From contig JAGODA010000052.1 of assembly GCA_017998475.1 (NCBI GenBank), positions 1-13,571 on the forward strand: DNA of 13,571 nucleotides, written 5' to 3'. The notes beneath the pieces were generated by a model that worked only from the letters and a program-made list of their open reading frames with translations, was not told the DNA's origin and ran no database searches. The position numbers and the translations under genes were made by a program. Positions 6,314 through 13,571 of this stretch are shown here, piece by piece; the first letter of the stretch is position 1; each line of letters begins with the position of its first letter. Source of the stretch: Spirochaetota bacterium (GTDB taxonomy: Bacteria; Spirochaetota; UBA4802; UBA5368).

Positions 6314-6895
6314 ATGAGTACACTGCTGATACGGGGCGGAAGTATAGCGGCCGGCATGCACAAAACCTGCTCATACCCGTATTTGCTCTCCGATGAGCTC
6401 GCACGGCACGGGATAGAAGTGGTGAACCGCTCGCAAAGAGGTGATACGAGCTTCGAGGCGGTGAGAACATTTTACGACGATATCGATCCCTACAGACCGA
6501 ACATACTCCTGCTGCATTTCGGCGTAGACGATATGTATCGCCCGGTTTACAGGTCCGAATTCAAGGAAAACCTGGTGCAGGTGGTACGCCTTTCCCGTGA
6601 GCGTTTTGATCCGTTCATAATGTTGTTGACCTCACAGGCGTTTACGGATTCCTCTGTGATGGACGCCGCCTCAATTTACTACCGGACAATCCGAGAGGTC
6701 GCCTCGGACCTCGATTGCGCTTATCTGCCGGTGCACCTCTGGTGGATGTCGTATCTGGATTCCAGGCGCGTGGACGCTGGAACGCTGTTCGACGGCGATG
6801 AGCGGCACCCGAACGAGAAAGGGCATGGAATAATCGCGTCGGCTGTCGTTGAAAAACTGAGGCGGCTATCACTACTATCGGAGAGTGCACAATGA
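6314..6895 (+). CDS. SGNH/GDSL-type hydrolase, cytoplasmic
   Basis: At 193 residues this is about the usual length of a single-domain SGNH hydrolase, an esterase/acylhydrolase fold. AGGAGG lies 5 bases before the ATG. Block I is RGGSIAAG with the probable nucleophile Ser10, but GGS replaces the usual GDS. Block II contributes Gly43 (QRGDTS). Block III reads FGVDD, so Asp73 replaces the canonical Asn. Block V is DERHPNEKG, giving the Asp162/His165 dyad. Ser, Gly and the Asp-His pair are therefore present, but two supporting residues are changed. No signal peptide is visible. The stop codon overlaps the next start (ATGA), so the two genes are translationally coupled. The substrate cannot be inferred. 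Confidence 0.8.
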   Translation: MSTLLIRGGSIAAGMHKTCSYPYLLSDELARHGIEVVNRSQRGDTSFEAVRTFYDDIDPYRPNILLLHFGVDDMYRPVYRSEFKENLVQVVRLSRERFDPFIMLLTSQAFTDSSVMDAASIYYRTIREVASDLDCAYLPVHLWWMSYLDSRRVDAGTLFDGDERHPNEKGHGIIASAVVEKLRRLSLLSESAQ

Positions 6896-7152
6896 GCGTG
6901 CTTATAAAGGATATCCAGAAATCGGGAAACGAGATAATCAGGATCGAGATATCGGAATTCAAAGGAAGGGAACTCATCAATATACGCATTTGGTTTCAGG
7001 CCTTTGACGAGAAAGGTAACGCTGTTTACAAGCCAACCCAGAAAGGAATAGCGCTCACCGTATCACAGTACGAGGAACTCAGGGACGGTATAGAGAAGAT
7101 CGGCGCTTACTTGAAGGATAAAAAAGACGGCACTGTGCCGATAACCGAATAG
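6892..7152 (+). CDS. PC4/p15-type transcriptional coactivator-like protein
   Basis: This small protein has 86 residues. The stretch ISEFKGRELINIRIWFQAF...KPTQKGIALTVSQYEELRDGIEKI has the pattern of the PC4/p15 C-terminal domain (beta strands with EFKGR, IRIW, KPTxKGI, then a helix). This fold binds single-stranded or melted DNA in eukaryotic PC4 and related proteins; bacterial copies are common and mostly uncharacterised. The start overlaps the hydrolase stop as ATGA, with GGAG upstream, so it is probably made with it. The last 74 bases overlap, in the opposite direction, the end of the gene at 7079-8560. The family call is firm; the role here is inferred. Confidence 0.85.
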   Translation: MSVLIKDIQKSGNEIIRIEISEFKGRELINIRIWFQAFDEKGNAVYKPTQKGIALTVSQYEELRDGIEKIGAYLKDKKDGTVPITE

Positions 7153-8560
7153 CCCCGCGCTCGTAGAGTTCGAGAATGCATTCCGAAAGCTCCACGCCGG
7201 CGCTGCGGATACGGGCTTCGTCGTGAAGGATGTCGGGATTGATTGTTCCGTCGAGCATGTCCTCTATGAGATATCGTGCCGGGCGCGCTACTCCCTCGAG
7301 AAGCCTCCTGCGCGGTTCACCCCTGACACCCTTGAGCGACGTGGCGATGCGGAACCAGCCGGCTTCGACGAGCAGTGTATCGAAATCGACCGGCGCGTTC
7401 AGGCATGACAGAAGATAACCGATATCGGTACGCCCGCGGATACCTCGCCGAACATGGGACCTGCGAAGCGCGGCGGCAAATCGGGTTTTCGCCTCGAGAA
7501 GTTCGTTCATTCCGACCCCGTGATTGCCCGCGGAGAGCAATTCGTCGGCGGCGCGCCCGGAAACGCAGGAACGCAGAGCGGTAGCAAACGAGTCCGGTGC
7601 CCCGGAGAAGGCGATCCTCGACGTGTATTCGCCGCAGAGCCCGATCGCCTCGTACAGGGCGCCGGTGGGCGCCGAACTCTCGCAGAAGGACCAGAAATCT
7701 CCCTCAGGAAGTGAGCGCGAAAGCCGAAGTTCAGAAATAATCGTGCGCAGTCCACGAAAGGCGCGCAATACCCCGGGAGGGGAAGCTTCATGGAGAAGCC
7801 TGAACAGGGCCTCATCGATAGAGTAGACGCCTCCGGCCATATCCCGCTGGCTTATGCGGAGCCTGCGCGTTTCGATAAGGCCCGCTCCATCCTTCACAAG
7901 GGAGGCGGGCAGCGCGGATCTGATCCGGCCGGCGCTTTCGGGAAAGGCCCGGATGAGGAGTGAGGCCTGATACGCGGAAAGAAGTCCCCGGACGAGAAGG
8001 GAGTGAAACATCCCCTCCAGATCGCGAGGCGGCAGGCAGTCGATGAGAACGCCGGTGTGTGGGAAGCAGGCCCGGTGCCGCAAAAAGAAGGTAACAATCC
8101 CCTCCTCGATGGAGTCCGGTTCGGAGGTACCGCACGGTAAACGCATGAATGCGCCAAAGAATTCGGTCGGGATTCCGAGCCTGAGATACCCGCCGTCCCC
8201 GAGAGAAAGGTCCACGATGAATCCCGGATCGGGCGAGACTTCCTGTTTGTTCATGAACGCCCGAGCCGTTACGGGCATTCCTGAAGCGAGGCACATGAGG
8301 ACGGGAACGGAGGCTTCGAGCATACGGGTGTATTCGGACAGTCGTTTTCTCGTCCGGACGGAAATTCCCGTCGCGAAGAGAGGGATGGACAGGCGTATAC
8401 CGCCCGAGGATAGAAGAAGCGTGAATATTGCCTCCATGCCCGGATCGAGAGGGTCCGCTGATACAGGGGGAGAAAGAGCGACGATTCTTTCATCGATATT
8501 CTCATCGATGTCCGGCAGAAGAAGATTTGTAAGAACCCGGGAGGGCATGGTATACTGCAT
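7079..8560 (-). CDS. Protein of unknown function, 493 residues
   Basis: I do not recognise this family. The frame is long and uninterrupted, and the product has a normal globular composition, largely helical and rich in Arg, Leu and Ala. I see no signal peptide, no clear membrane segment, no nucleotide-binding motif and no Cys/His cluster. The central part (about residues 150-220: EEGIVTFFLRHRACF, DLEGMFHSLLVRGLLSAYQASLL) looks like stacked short helices, as in scaffold or armadillo-like proteins; that is an impression only. The start is ATG at 8560 with a weak GGAA upstream; ATG at 8548 is an alternative. It diverges from the radical SAM gene with 35 bases between the starts. Its 3' end overlaps the p15-like gene by 74 bases. 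Confidence 0.72.
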   Translation of the reverse strand: MQYTMPSRVLTNLLLPDIDENIDERIVALSPPVSADPLDPGMEAIFTLLLSSGGIRLSIPLFATGISVRTRKRLSEYTRMLEASVPVLMCLASGMPVTARAFMNKQEVSPDPGFIVDLSLGDGGYLRLGIPTEFFGAFMRLPCGTSEPDSIEEGIVTFFLRHRACFPHTGVLIDCLPPRDLEGMFHSLLVRGLLSAYQASLLIRAFPESAGRIRSALPASLVKDGAGLIETRRLRISQRDMAGGVYSIDEALFRLLHEASPPGVLRAFRGLRTIISELRLSRSLPEGDFWSFCESSAPTGALYEAIGLCGEYTSRIAFSGAPDSFATALRSCVSGRAADELLSAGNHGVGMNELLEAKTRFAAALRRSHVRRGIRGRTDIGYLLSCLNAPVDFDTLLVEAGWFRIATSLKGVRGEPRRRLLEGVARPARYLIEDMLDGTINPDILHDEARIRSAGVELSECILELYERGAIRLSAQCRLFYPSSKRRSSLYRP

Positions 8561-8595
8561 TGATCATTCCGTTTCCGGTGACGCAGGGTGGGTAC

Positions 8596-10539
8596 ATGGT
8601 ACGACGTGACGCGATTTCAGGCAACAAAAAGATCAACGGCTTACTGTTCGTACAGCTTCCGCTGATCGACCACGGGTACAATTATATACAGGGCAACGTT
8701 CCCTACGCTCCGGCTGCCATGGCGGCATATATACGCATGCGCCATCCGGGAAAAGCGGCGGTGGACCACCTGCCGTTCGTCATTGCAAACCTCTGTTCGG
8801 ACAGGGTCGTCGCGGATTATATAGTCGGCACGAAACCGGACCTGCTCTGCTTCTCCTGTTATCTGTGGAATATCGAACGTCATATGGCGATAGCCGAGGC
8901 GCTCCGGGGCAGGGTGCCCGGCATGAAAGTGCTTATGGGCGGACCGGAGATACAGGGTGATTCCTGGGCTCTCTCGGAAAGACGGCCGGCGGTGGATCTG
9001 TTTGTCGCGGGGGAAGGGGAGTGGTTCTTCGATCGTTTATTCTCCGGTGTCGACATGGAGCGCTACGCCCGTAATGAGAGGGGAAACCGGCTCATAGTTC
9101 AACCGGACGTGGAAGCGGTGGACATGGGACTGGCGCCGGAACCGTTCACCGCCGGAGAGCTGGATACGATGGCGGATGGCTCGGTCTTCATGGAAATGAC
9201 CCGCGGCTGTCCCTACAGGTGTTCATACTGTTTCTACTCGGGAAAATGCCGCGGGGTGCGGGAGCGGGACTTCACCATTCTCCTTGCGGCGCTCGAGAAA
9301 AGAAACCGGATATCCTTACATGAAATCTATATTCTTTCGCCCACATTCAACGGTACGCCCGACTTTCACTCGAGGCTTCGCGCCCTCGCCGCGAAAAACA
9401 GCGGTGTGCGGCTCCATACGGAAATGCGCACCGAGGGTATAGATGAAACAACGGCCGGCATGCTCGCCGAGGCGGGCTTCCGAAGCCTCGAGGTAGGCAT
9501 CCAGACACTCACCCCGGAGGCGTTAAGGAGGGTAGGGCGGAAGGGCAGCGTGAAAAAGGCGATAGATGGGATGAGAACGCTCGCCGGAGCGGGCATCGAG
9601 TTGAAGATCGGCGTGATTCCCGGACTCCCCGGAGATTCACCGGAGAGCTTTATGAAGGGGGTACGCCGGCTTGCCGACGAGGGCTTTGAACAGTACATCG
9701 AGCTTTATCCGCTCATGATGCTTCCGGGCACCCGGATACGCTCCGAGGGAACGCGCGATGGCGCGGTATTCCAGCGGAAACCGCCGTATTACCTCATCGA
9801 TGGCTGGGGCTTCGATTTTGACGCGATGACGGCCGTGCGGCGCGATCTGGAGGAGATAACCGGCTATACGCACCGGACGATGCGGCTTCCGGATTTCGCT
9901 CTCGGAAGCAAAGGAGCGTTCTGCGCAGGGGTGCGCCTGAACGGGGGGGGCCCGGGCGCATGGGACGGAGTCAGGTACGCGCCACTGATCGACAGCGCGG
10001 TCTTCAGCTTCCACATATACGGACCGCCCCCTGACGACATCGGGGAGGCCCTACGATCCCTGTTCTCGAAACTCCCCTTGTCGCACCAGCTGTATAACGT
10101 GGTGTTTCATTGCGACCACCCGCTGGACGAGCACGCCGTTAAGGAGTTTCTTGAAAGCATAGACGGAGATTATACCCAGCGCCGCATGCACCTCTTCGAC
10201 GAATGGAGAGATGGCTCACGGGTCATGGTGTACCAGGTGTTCTCCGGGAGTGAACGCTACGCGGAGGCGATCGAAGGCTGCGCCGTTATAGAACCGGTCC
10301 TGCGCCTTGACCGAGGATGCTCGATCAACCCGGCCACAGCCGCGCGGATTCAGAGCGGCGCCATCCTGGTGGGGAAGGGTGCGCTCGATTCGATCTTCGA
10401 TTCGTTGTTAGAGGAGTGGGGTGACAGAATGGAGGATATCGCCTTCGAGAGCGAGGAGGAGGCGGCTCTCTATTACCGGCGCGCGGGCGGCGAATATGTC
10501 AGATGGCCGTTCGGGTTCCGCGTGGAGGACCTCAGATAA
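8596..10539 (+). CDS. B12-binding-type radical SAM protein
   Basis: The product has 647 residues. The N-terminal part (about 8-130) is a cobalamin-binding-like Rossmann domain (YAPAAMAAYIR, KPDLLCFSCYLWN, VLMGGPE) without the DxHxxG signature, as in many class B enzymes. The radical SAM core follows, with CPYRCSYC: Cys205, Cys209 and Cys212 (CX3CX2C) hold a 4Fe-4S cluster that cleaves S-adenosylmethionine. VIPGLPGDSPESF is a typical later-strand motif. About 230 C-terminal residues are unassigned and may form a DUF4080-like or other substrate-specific domain. I prefer ATG at 8596 (AGGGTGGG upstream); a TTG start at 8560 in the same frame would add 12 residues. The substrate is unknown. An 8-G run lies in the frame at 9943-9950. 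Confidence 0.87.
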   Translation: MVRRDAISGNKKINGLLFVQLPLIDHGYNYIQGNVPYAPAAMAAYIRMRHPGKAAVDHLPFVIANLCSDRVVADYIVGTKPDLLCFSCYLWNIERHMAIAEALRGRVPGMKVLMGGPEIQGDSWALSERRPAVDLFVAGEGEWFFDRLFSGVDMERYARNERGNRLIVQPDVEAVDMGLAPEPFTAGELDTMADGSVFMEMTRGCPYRCSYCFYSGKCRGVRERDFTILLAALEKRNRISLHEIYILSPTFNGTPDFHSRLRALAAKNSGVRLHTEMRTEGIDETTAGMLAEAGFRSLEVGIQTLTPEALRRVGRKGSVKKAIDGMRTLAGAGIELKIGVIPGLPGDSPESFMKGVRRLADEGFEQYIELYPLMMLPGTRIRSEGTRDGAVFQRKPPYYLIDGWGFDFDAMTAVRRDLEEITGYTHRTMRLPDFALGSKGAFCAGVRLNGGGPGAWDGVRYAPLIDSAVFSFHIYGPPPDDIGEALRSLFSKLPLSHQLYNVVFHCDHPLDEHAVKEFLESIDGDYTQRRMHLFDEWRDGSRVMVYQVFSGSERYAEAIEGCAVIEPVLRLDRGCSINPATAARIQSGAILVGKGALDSIFDSLLEEWGDRMEDIAFESEEEAALYYRRAGGEYVRWPFGFRVEDLR

Positions 10540-10553
10540 AAAGCCTGTCAGGC
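10538..10553 (-). terminator. Possible weak terminator between convergent genes
   Basis: The minus strand reads GCCT-GAC-AGGC followed by five T. The stem is only 4 bases, or 6 with G-U pairs, and the loop contains the stop codon of the regulator gene. The stop codons of the two convergent genes are 8 bases apart, so some shared termination is expected here. Confidence 0.3.
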
Positions 10554-12695
10554 CTCCTGACGCATGTTGGCGATGAAAGGGCCGGAGGCGTGCGAGATCC
10601 TGAGGTCTCTGAGAATCTGGAACTCGTCCTCGAGCAGGATGTTGCGCGCCATGACGGGAATGCCGAGCTCGTCGGCGAAGAGCTTCAGCCCGTTGATGAT
10701 CTTGATCCGCTCGGGGAAAAGATGGATATTCCGGATGATGTTCTCCGAAAAGCAGAGAAGCCGAAAATCGACCGTGGAAAGAATATTCAGAATGTCGTTG
10801 CCGATAAAACAGTTGTCTATGCCGAGAGACACCCCGTCGGGAAGGTCCGAGGCTATACCGGTCAGAAGCTCGGAGGGCATTGACTCCAGGACGCTCTCGT
10901 TAAGCATAAGGATGAGGTCCCTCTCAGGCAGGGCGGCGTTGAGTATGCGGGCGTATTCACCGAGATCCACAGCGGCTACCCAGGGGATGAGGAGAGGGTG
11001 TTCGATCTCATCGGCGAAGCTCAGGGCGAACAGCTTCATGAACCTCTCGAAATCGTCCACGCTCAATACGCATTCCCGAAGCAGGAGCTCGGTGAAGTCC
11101 GCCTTGATGATGAAATTGGATGAAGCGAAATACTGATACGAGGGCTCCATGGAAAAGAAGTTATAGAAGCACTTGAGCTCGAGAATGTCTTTAAGAGGGG
11201 AAGAGTCGTTCAGCGCGTTTCGCACCTCGTCGAATATATTGACAAAAAAGTCTCGTTTGTTGTCCAGCAGATACACCCTGTCGCGGATATGCTCGATCTC
11301 CTCAAGAAGGGTGCGCGGTCTGCCCTTTTCGAAGTAGATGACGTCCCCGGAGAAATAGATGTCGAAGAAATAGTTGAGGATGAAAATGAAGAAGTCCATG
11401 GAGATATCACGGCAGAGACCCCTGAACTTTTCCGGATTGTAGGAGAAATCGACGATGCTGGGGAACAGGGCGACCATCTCGTGAGAGAAGAAGCTGGTTA
11501 CCGCCAGGTAGGTGTCGGAGGGAAAGTTGCACTCGCAGGCCCAGCCGATAATGAAACGTATATTCTCGATATCGTAGTCTATGTTGCGCTGTCCGCGGAG
11601 GGACCTCAGATCGAACAGGGGCTGGATCCGTATGATGAGCACCCCGATGCTTCGAACCTCATAGTCGAGATTGATGATCTGTTCGAGCGTCTGGGGAAGG
11701 TAGGGGAGCTTGGAAACGGGCTCGTTGAAGGGGGGCTCGAAGAACGTCCCCTTGCGCGTCTTAAGGTATTCCCAGAACCGGTCGTTGCGCGCCATGATCG
11801 GCCTGAAAATGTAGGTGCGCGCCCTGCCGTCGTTTTTAGCCGCGTAAAGCGCCTGGTCGGCGCGAGAAAGGAGCTCCGAGATGGTCGACGCCATGGCGGG
11901 ATATTCGGCGATGCCGGCGCTGAAGGAGATGTGGAACACATCGCTTGAGCCGGCCTGTCGGAACGGCGTGGTCGAAAGCTCATCGCGCAGCGAGTCAATG
12001 ATTGCCGAAGCGGAGGCCGCGCTCGTGCCGGGAAGCAGTATCACGAATTCCTCTCCTCCGAACCGCGCCGGAAAGAAGGTTTCCGATGTCCGGTTTTTCA
12101 TTATCTCCGCGAGCTTCATCAATACAAGATCGCCTGTCTGATGGCCGTATGTATCATTTACCTTCTTGAAATAATCCAGATCCAGTATGCAGAGCGAGAC
12201 GATCTGGGTCTGCGGATTTTCAAGCTCGCCGGCGAAACGCTTTAAAAACTCCCGTCGGTTGTAGAGCCTGGTGAGCTCGTCGGTAATCGAGAGCTGGTAT
12301 AATTCGTCAAAACTGTTCACTTTGGATCGGACCAGGGCGCGAAGCTCGTCGGCGTTGAAAGGCTTCACCAGATACGCGTCCGCTCCCGTCTGAAGTGCGG
12401 CGATGCGGTCGTCAACCCTGTCGGATGTCGCGATGAAGATGAAGGGTATGAGGCGTGTCTTGATACCGGTGCGGATCTTGCGGCACAGCTCGTAACCGTT
12501 GAGCTCGGGGAGGTCGATCTCGGATATGATGATATGCGGAAGCTGGTAGGTTATGACGCTGAGCGCCTCGATGCCGGTGTGCGCCGTCACGTAGTCGTAA
12601 TCGATATCGGCAAGCACGTCGCAGATGAGGGCGACGTCCTCCTGGAGGTGAGCCACCACCAGCACCGTTTTACGGTTTCCCCGCATGTCCTTCAC
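10548..12695 (-). CDS. Pseudo-receiver / GGDEF / degenerate EAL regulator
   Basis: This is a 715-residue cytoplasmic regulator with a GTG start. Residues 9-125 are a response-regulator receiver fold, but the acidic pair is Ala15-His16 and the phospho-acceptor position is Glu59 (ISEIDLPELNG). Thr90 and Lys111 are kept. Residues 137-295 are a GGDEF domain with DELTRLYNRR, metal-binding Asp172 and an intact active site GGEEF at 213-217, so cyclic-di-GMP synthesis is likely. The upstream inhibitory RxxD site is absent. Residues 300-540 are unassigned. Residues 540-715 resemble an EAL phosphodiesterase in outline (LMLNESVLES, GVSLGIDNC, LGIPVMARNI, ASGPFIANM), but the EAL glutamate and the catalytic Lys/Asp positions are not retained, so it may only bind ligand. 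It lies 11 bases downstream of pyrF. Confidence 0.88.
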   Translation of the reverse strand: MKDMRGNRKTVLVVAHLQEDVALICDVLADIDYDYVTAHTGIEALSVITYQLPHIIISEIDLPELNGYELCRKIRTGIKTRLIPFIFIATSDRVDDRIAALQTGADAYLVKPFNADELRALVRSKVNSFDELYQLSITDELTRLYNRREFLKRFAGELENPQTQIVSLCILDLDYFKKVNDTYGHQTGDLVLMKLAEIMKNRTSETFFPARFGGEEFVILLPGTSAASASAIIDSLRDELSTTPFRQAGSSDVFHISFSAGIAEYPAMASTISELLSRADQALYAAKNDGRARTYIFRPIMARNDRFWEYLKTRKGTFFEPPFNEPVSKLPYLPQTLEQIINLDYEVRSIGVLIIRIQPLFDLRSLRGQRNIDYDIENIRFIIGWACECNFPSDTYLAVTSFFSHEMVALFPSIVDFSYNPEKFRGLCRDISMDFFIFILNYFFDIYFSGDVIYFEKGRPRTLLEEIEHIRDRVYLLDNKRDFFVNIFDEVRNALNDSSPLKDILELKCFYNFFSMEPSYQYFASSNFIIKADFTELLLRECVLSVDDFERFMKLFALSFADEIEHPLLIPWVAAVDLGEYARILNAALPERDLILMLNESVLESMPSELLTGIASDLPDGVSLGIDNCFIGNDILNILSTVDFRLLCFSENIIRNIHLFPERIKIINGLKLFADELGIPVMARNILLEDEFQILRDLRISHASGPFIANMRQEA

Positions 12696-12701
12696 GCGGC
12701 G

Positions 12702-12708
12702 CCTCCTT
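12702..12708 (-). promoter_or_regulatory. Ribosome site fixing the GTG start of the regulator
   Basis: The minus strand reads AAGGAGG, 6 bases before GTG at 12695, and overlaps the pyrF stop codon (TAAGGAGG). It favours the GTG over the in-frame ATG nine bases further on, and shows tight coupling of the two genes. Confidence 0.8.
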
Positions 12709-13555
12709 ATATCTCCAGAAAAGAGTGTATCTCGTCATTGAGTGCGGAGAGCGCGGTTGCGGCTGCGTCGTCGAAGCGGAGTTCGGGTCTCTGGCGATAC
12801 GCGTAGTTGATGGCGCTCGAGGAGTTGATACGGTGTATCGAAGGGTCAGGATACCGACCGAGCGCGGAGCAGACCGCCTCGACGCTGCCGCCCTGAGATC
12901 CGACCCCCGGTATGAGCAGGGGAATGTCGCGGCCGGACGGGATGAAAATGCCGCCGATGCTCGCCAGTTCCTCCGGATAGGTGGCTCCCACCACCGCCCC
13001 CATTCCGGGACGGTGCCATTCGACGATCTTCCTGGAAACCCGCAGGTACAGGGGCTCGCCGTCAACAAGGACATCCTGCAGCTCGCCGGAGCTTTTATTT
13101 GAAGTCTTGTTGAGGATATAGGCGCCCTTATCGGGATAACGGGAGAAGAAGGGCTCTATAGAATCGAATCCGAGATAGGGAGACAGCGTCACCGCGTCGG
13201 CATTGAAGAAGTCATAGGCCTCCCGGGCGTAGGCCTCGGCGGTGGCGCCGATATCACCGCGCTTGACGTCGAGAATGACCGGAAGGCCGAGACCTCTGCA
13301 CGCGTCGATAATCGCCGCGAGGGAACCGATGCCGTCCAGACCGTACTGGGCGTAAAACGCGTAATTGGGCTTGACCGCGGCGGGCATGATGTTCCTGCGG
13401 GCCATGGTGTTGAGCATCGTCTCGTAGAAGGAGCGTATCCGCTCGCCCGGGCTTCCCTTTTCAATGGGTATCGTGTCGAGCACCGGGTCGAGCCCCAGGC
13501 AGACGATGGAATTGAATTTGAGTGATGACGATCTGAGCAGAGAGCAGAAGTCCAT
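12707..13555 (-). CDS. pyrF: Orotidine 5'-phosphate decarboxylase, type 2
   Basis: This enzyme decarboxylates OMP to UMP, the last step of de novo pyrimidine synthesis. The 282-residue length fits the longer type 2 bacterial subfamily. LGLDP at residues 20-24 and VKPNYAFY at 61-68 are conserved substrate-site stretches. The catalytic motif DVKRGDIG (Asp96, Lys98, Asp101) is intact. The later PGVGSQGGS stretch is the phosphate-binding loop. The ATG follows AAAGGGAT, 8 bases upstream. The left neighbour is a cyclic-di-GMP regulator starting 11 bases after the stop codon. The promoter is outside the window, as only 16 bases lie upstream. Confidence 0.95.
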   Translation of the reverse strand: MDFCSLLRSSSLKFNSIVCLGLDPVLDTIPIEKGSPGERIRSFYETMLNTMARRNIMPAAVKPNYAFYAQYGLDGIGSLAAIIDACRGLGLPVILDVKRGDIGATAEAYAREAYDFFNADAVTLSPYLGFDSIEPFFSRYPDKGAYILNKTSNKSSGELQDVLVDGEPLYLRVSRKIVEWHRPGMGAVVGATYPEELASIGGIFIPSGRDIPLLIPGVGSQGGSVEAVCSALGRYPDPSIHRINSSSAINYAYRQRPELRFDDAAATALSALNDEIHSFLEI

Positions 13556-13571
13556 AGGCGATCCCTTTTGC

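Noticed and set aside
6123..6470. N-terminal extension of the CsgG-like/TPR gene
   Set aside because: The open frame continues upstream, but the extension is Arg/Cys rich, overlaps the hydrolase start and lacks a ribosome site. The start at 6122 has both a ribosome site and a signal peptide.
8043..8609. 188-codon plus-strand open frame ending past the radical SAM start
   Set aside because: It is antisense to the 493-residue gene, Arg/Ser rich as expected of a shadow frame, and overlaps both real genes.

Overview
This is a bacterial chromosomal window of mixed but fairly GC-rich composition. It contains the replication-origin gene cluster. Read along the minus strand, the order is dnaA - dnaN - recF - DUF721/DciA-like gene, which runs off the left edge, where gyrB would often follow. 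This conserved order, a secreted CsgG-like/TPR protein, a PC4/p15-type small DNA-binding protein and a receiver-GGDEF-EAL-like regulator would fit an uncultured Spirochaetota (Leptospira-like) lineage. That placement is an inference from family resemblance and was not tested by a search. No mobile element, tRNA, rRNA or CRISPR array was seen.

Layout. Positions 1-1217 hold the start of a DUF721 gene and recF, translationally coupled by an ATGA overlap. dnaN is at 1272-2393. Positions 2394-2769 are a 376-base non-coding stretch with the hallmarks of a DnaA-unwound origin: DnaA boxes, a TAG-type DnaA-trio run and a very AT-rich segment, in the same order as Bacillus incC. dnaA is at 2770-4104. 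A second non-coding stretch, 4105-4481, carries further DnaA boxes, inverted repeats and, at its far end, a strong intrinsic terminator for the next gene. The origin therefore looks bipartite, with box clusters on both sides of dnaA. A 13-base element, CACCGGTTATCAA, is repeated in the same orientation at both edges of dnaA.

The rest of the window is accessory. A secreted CsgG-like/TPR protein (4482-6122, minus) diverges from a two-gene plus-strand unit, an SGNH-type hydrolase and a PC4/p15-like protein (6314-7152). The 3' end of the second gene overlaps, tail to tail, a 493-residue protein I cannot assign (7079-8560, minus). That gene diverges closely from a B12-binding-type radical SAM protein with a long unassigned C-terminus (8596-10539, plus). 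The radical SAM gene converges, 8 bases stop to stop, on a regulator built from a degenerate receiver, an apparently intact GGDEF domain and a degenerate EAL-like domain (10548-12695, minus). The regulator sits in a tight two-gene unit directly downstream of pyrF (12707-13555, minus), which makes UMP.

The first block is the replication initiation and clamp-loading/repair toolkit with its own cis-acting sites. The second is a mosaic of short transcription units. The least explained parts are the 493-residue orphan, the C-terminal half of the radical SAM protein and the regulator's middle region.
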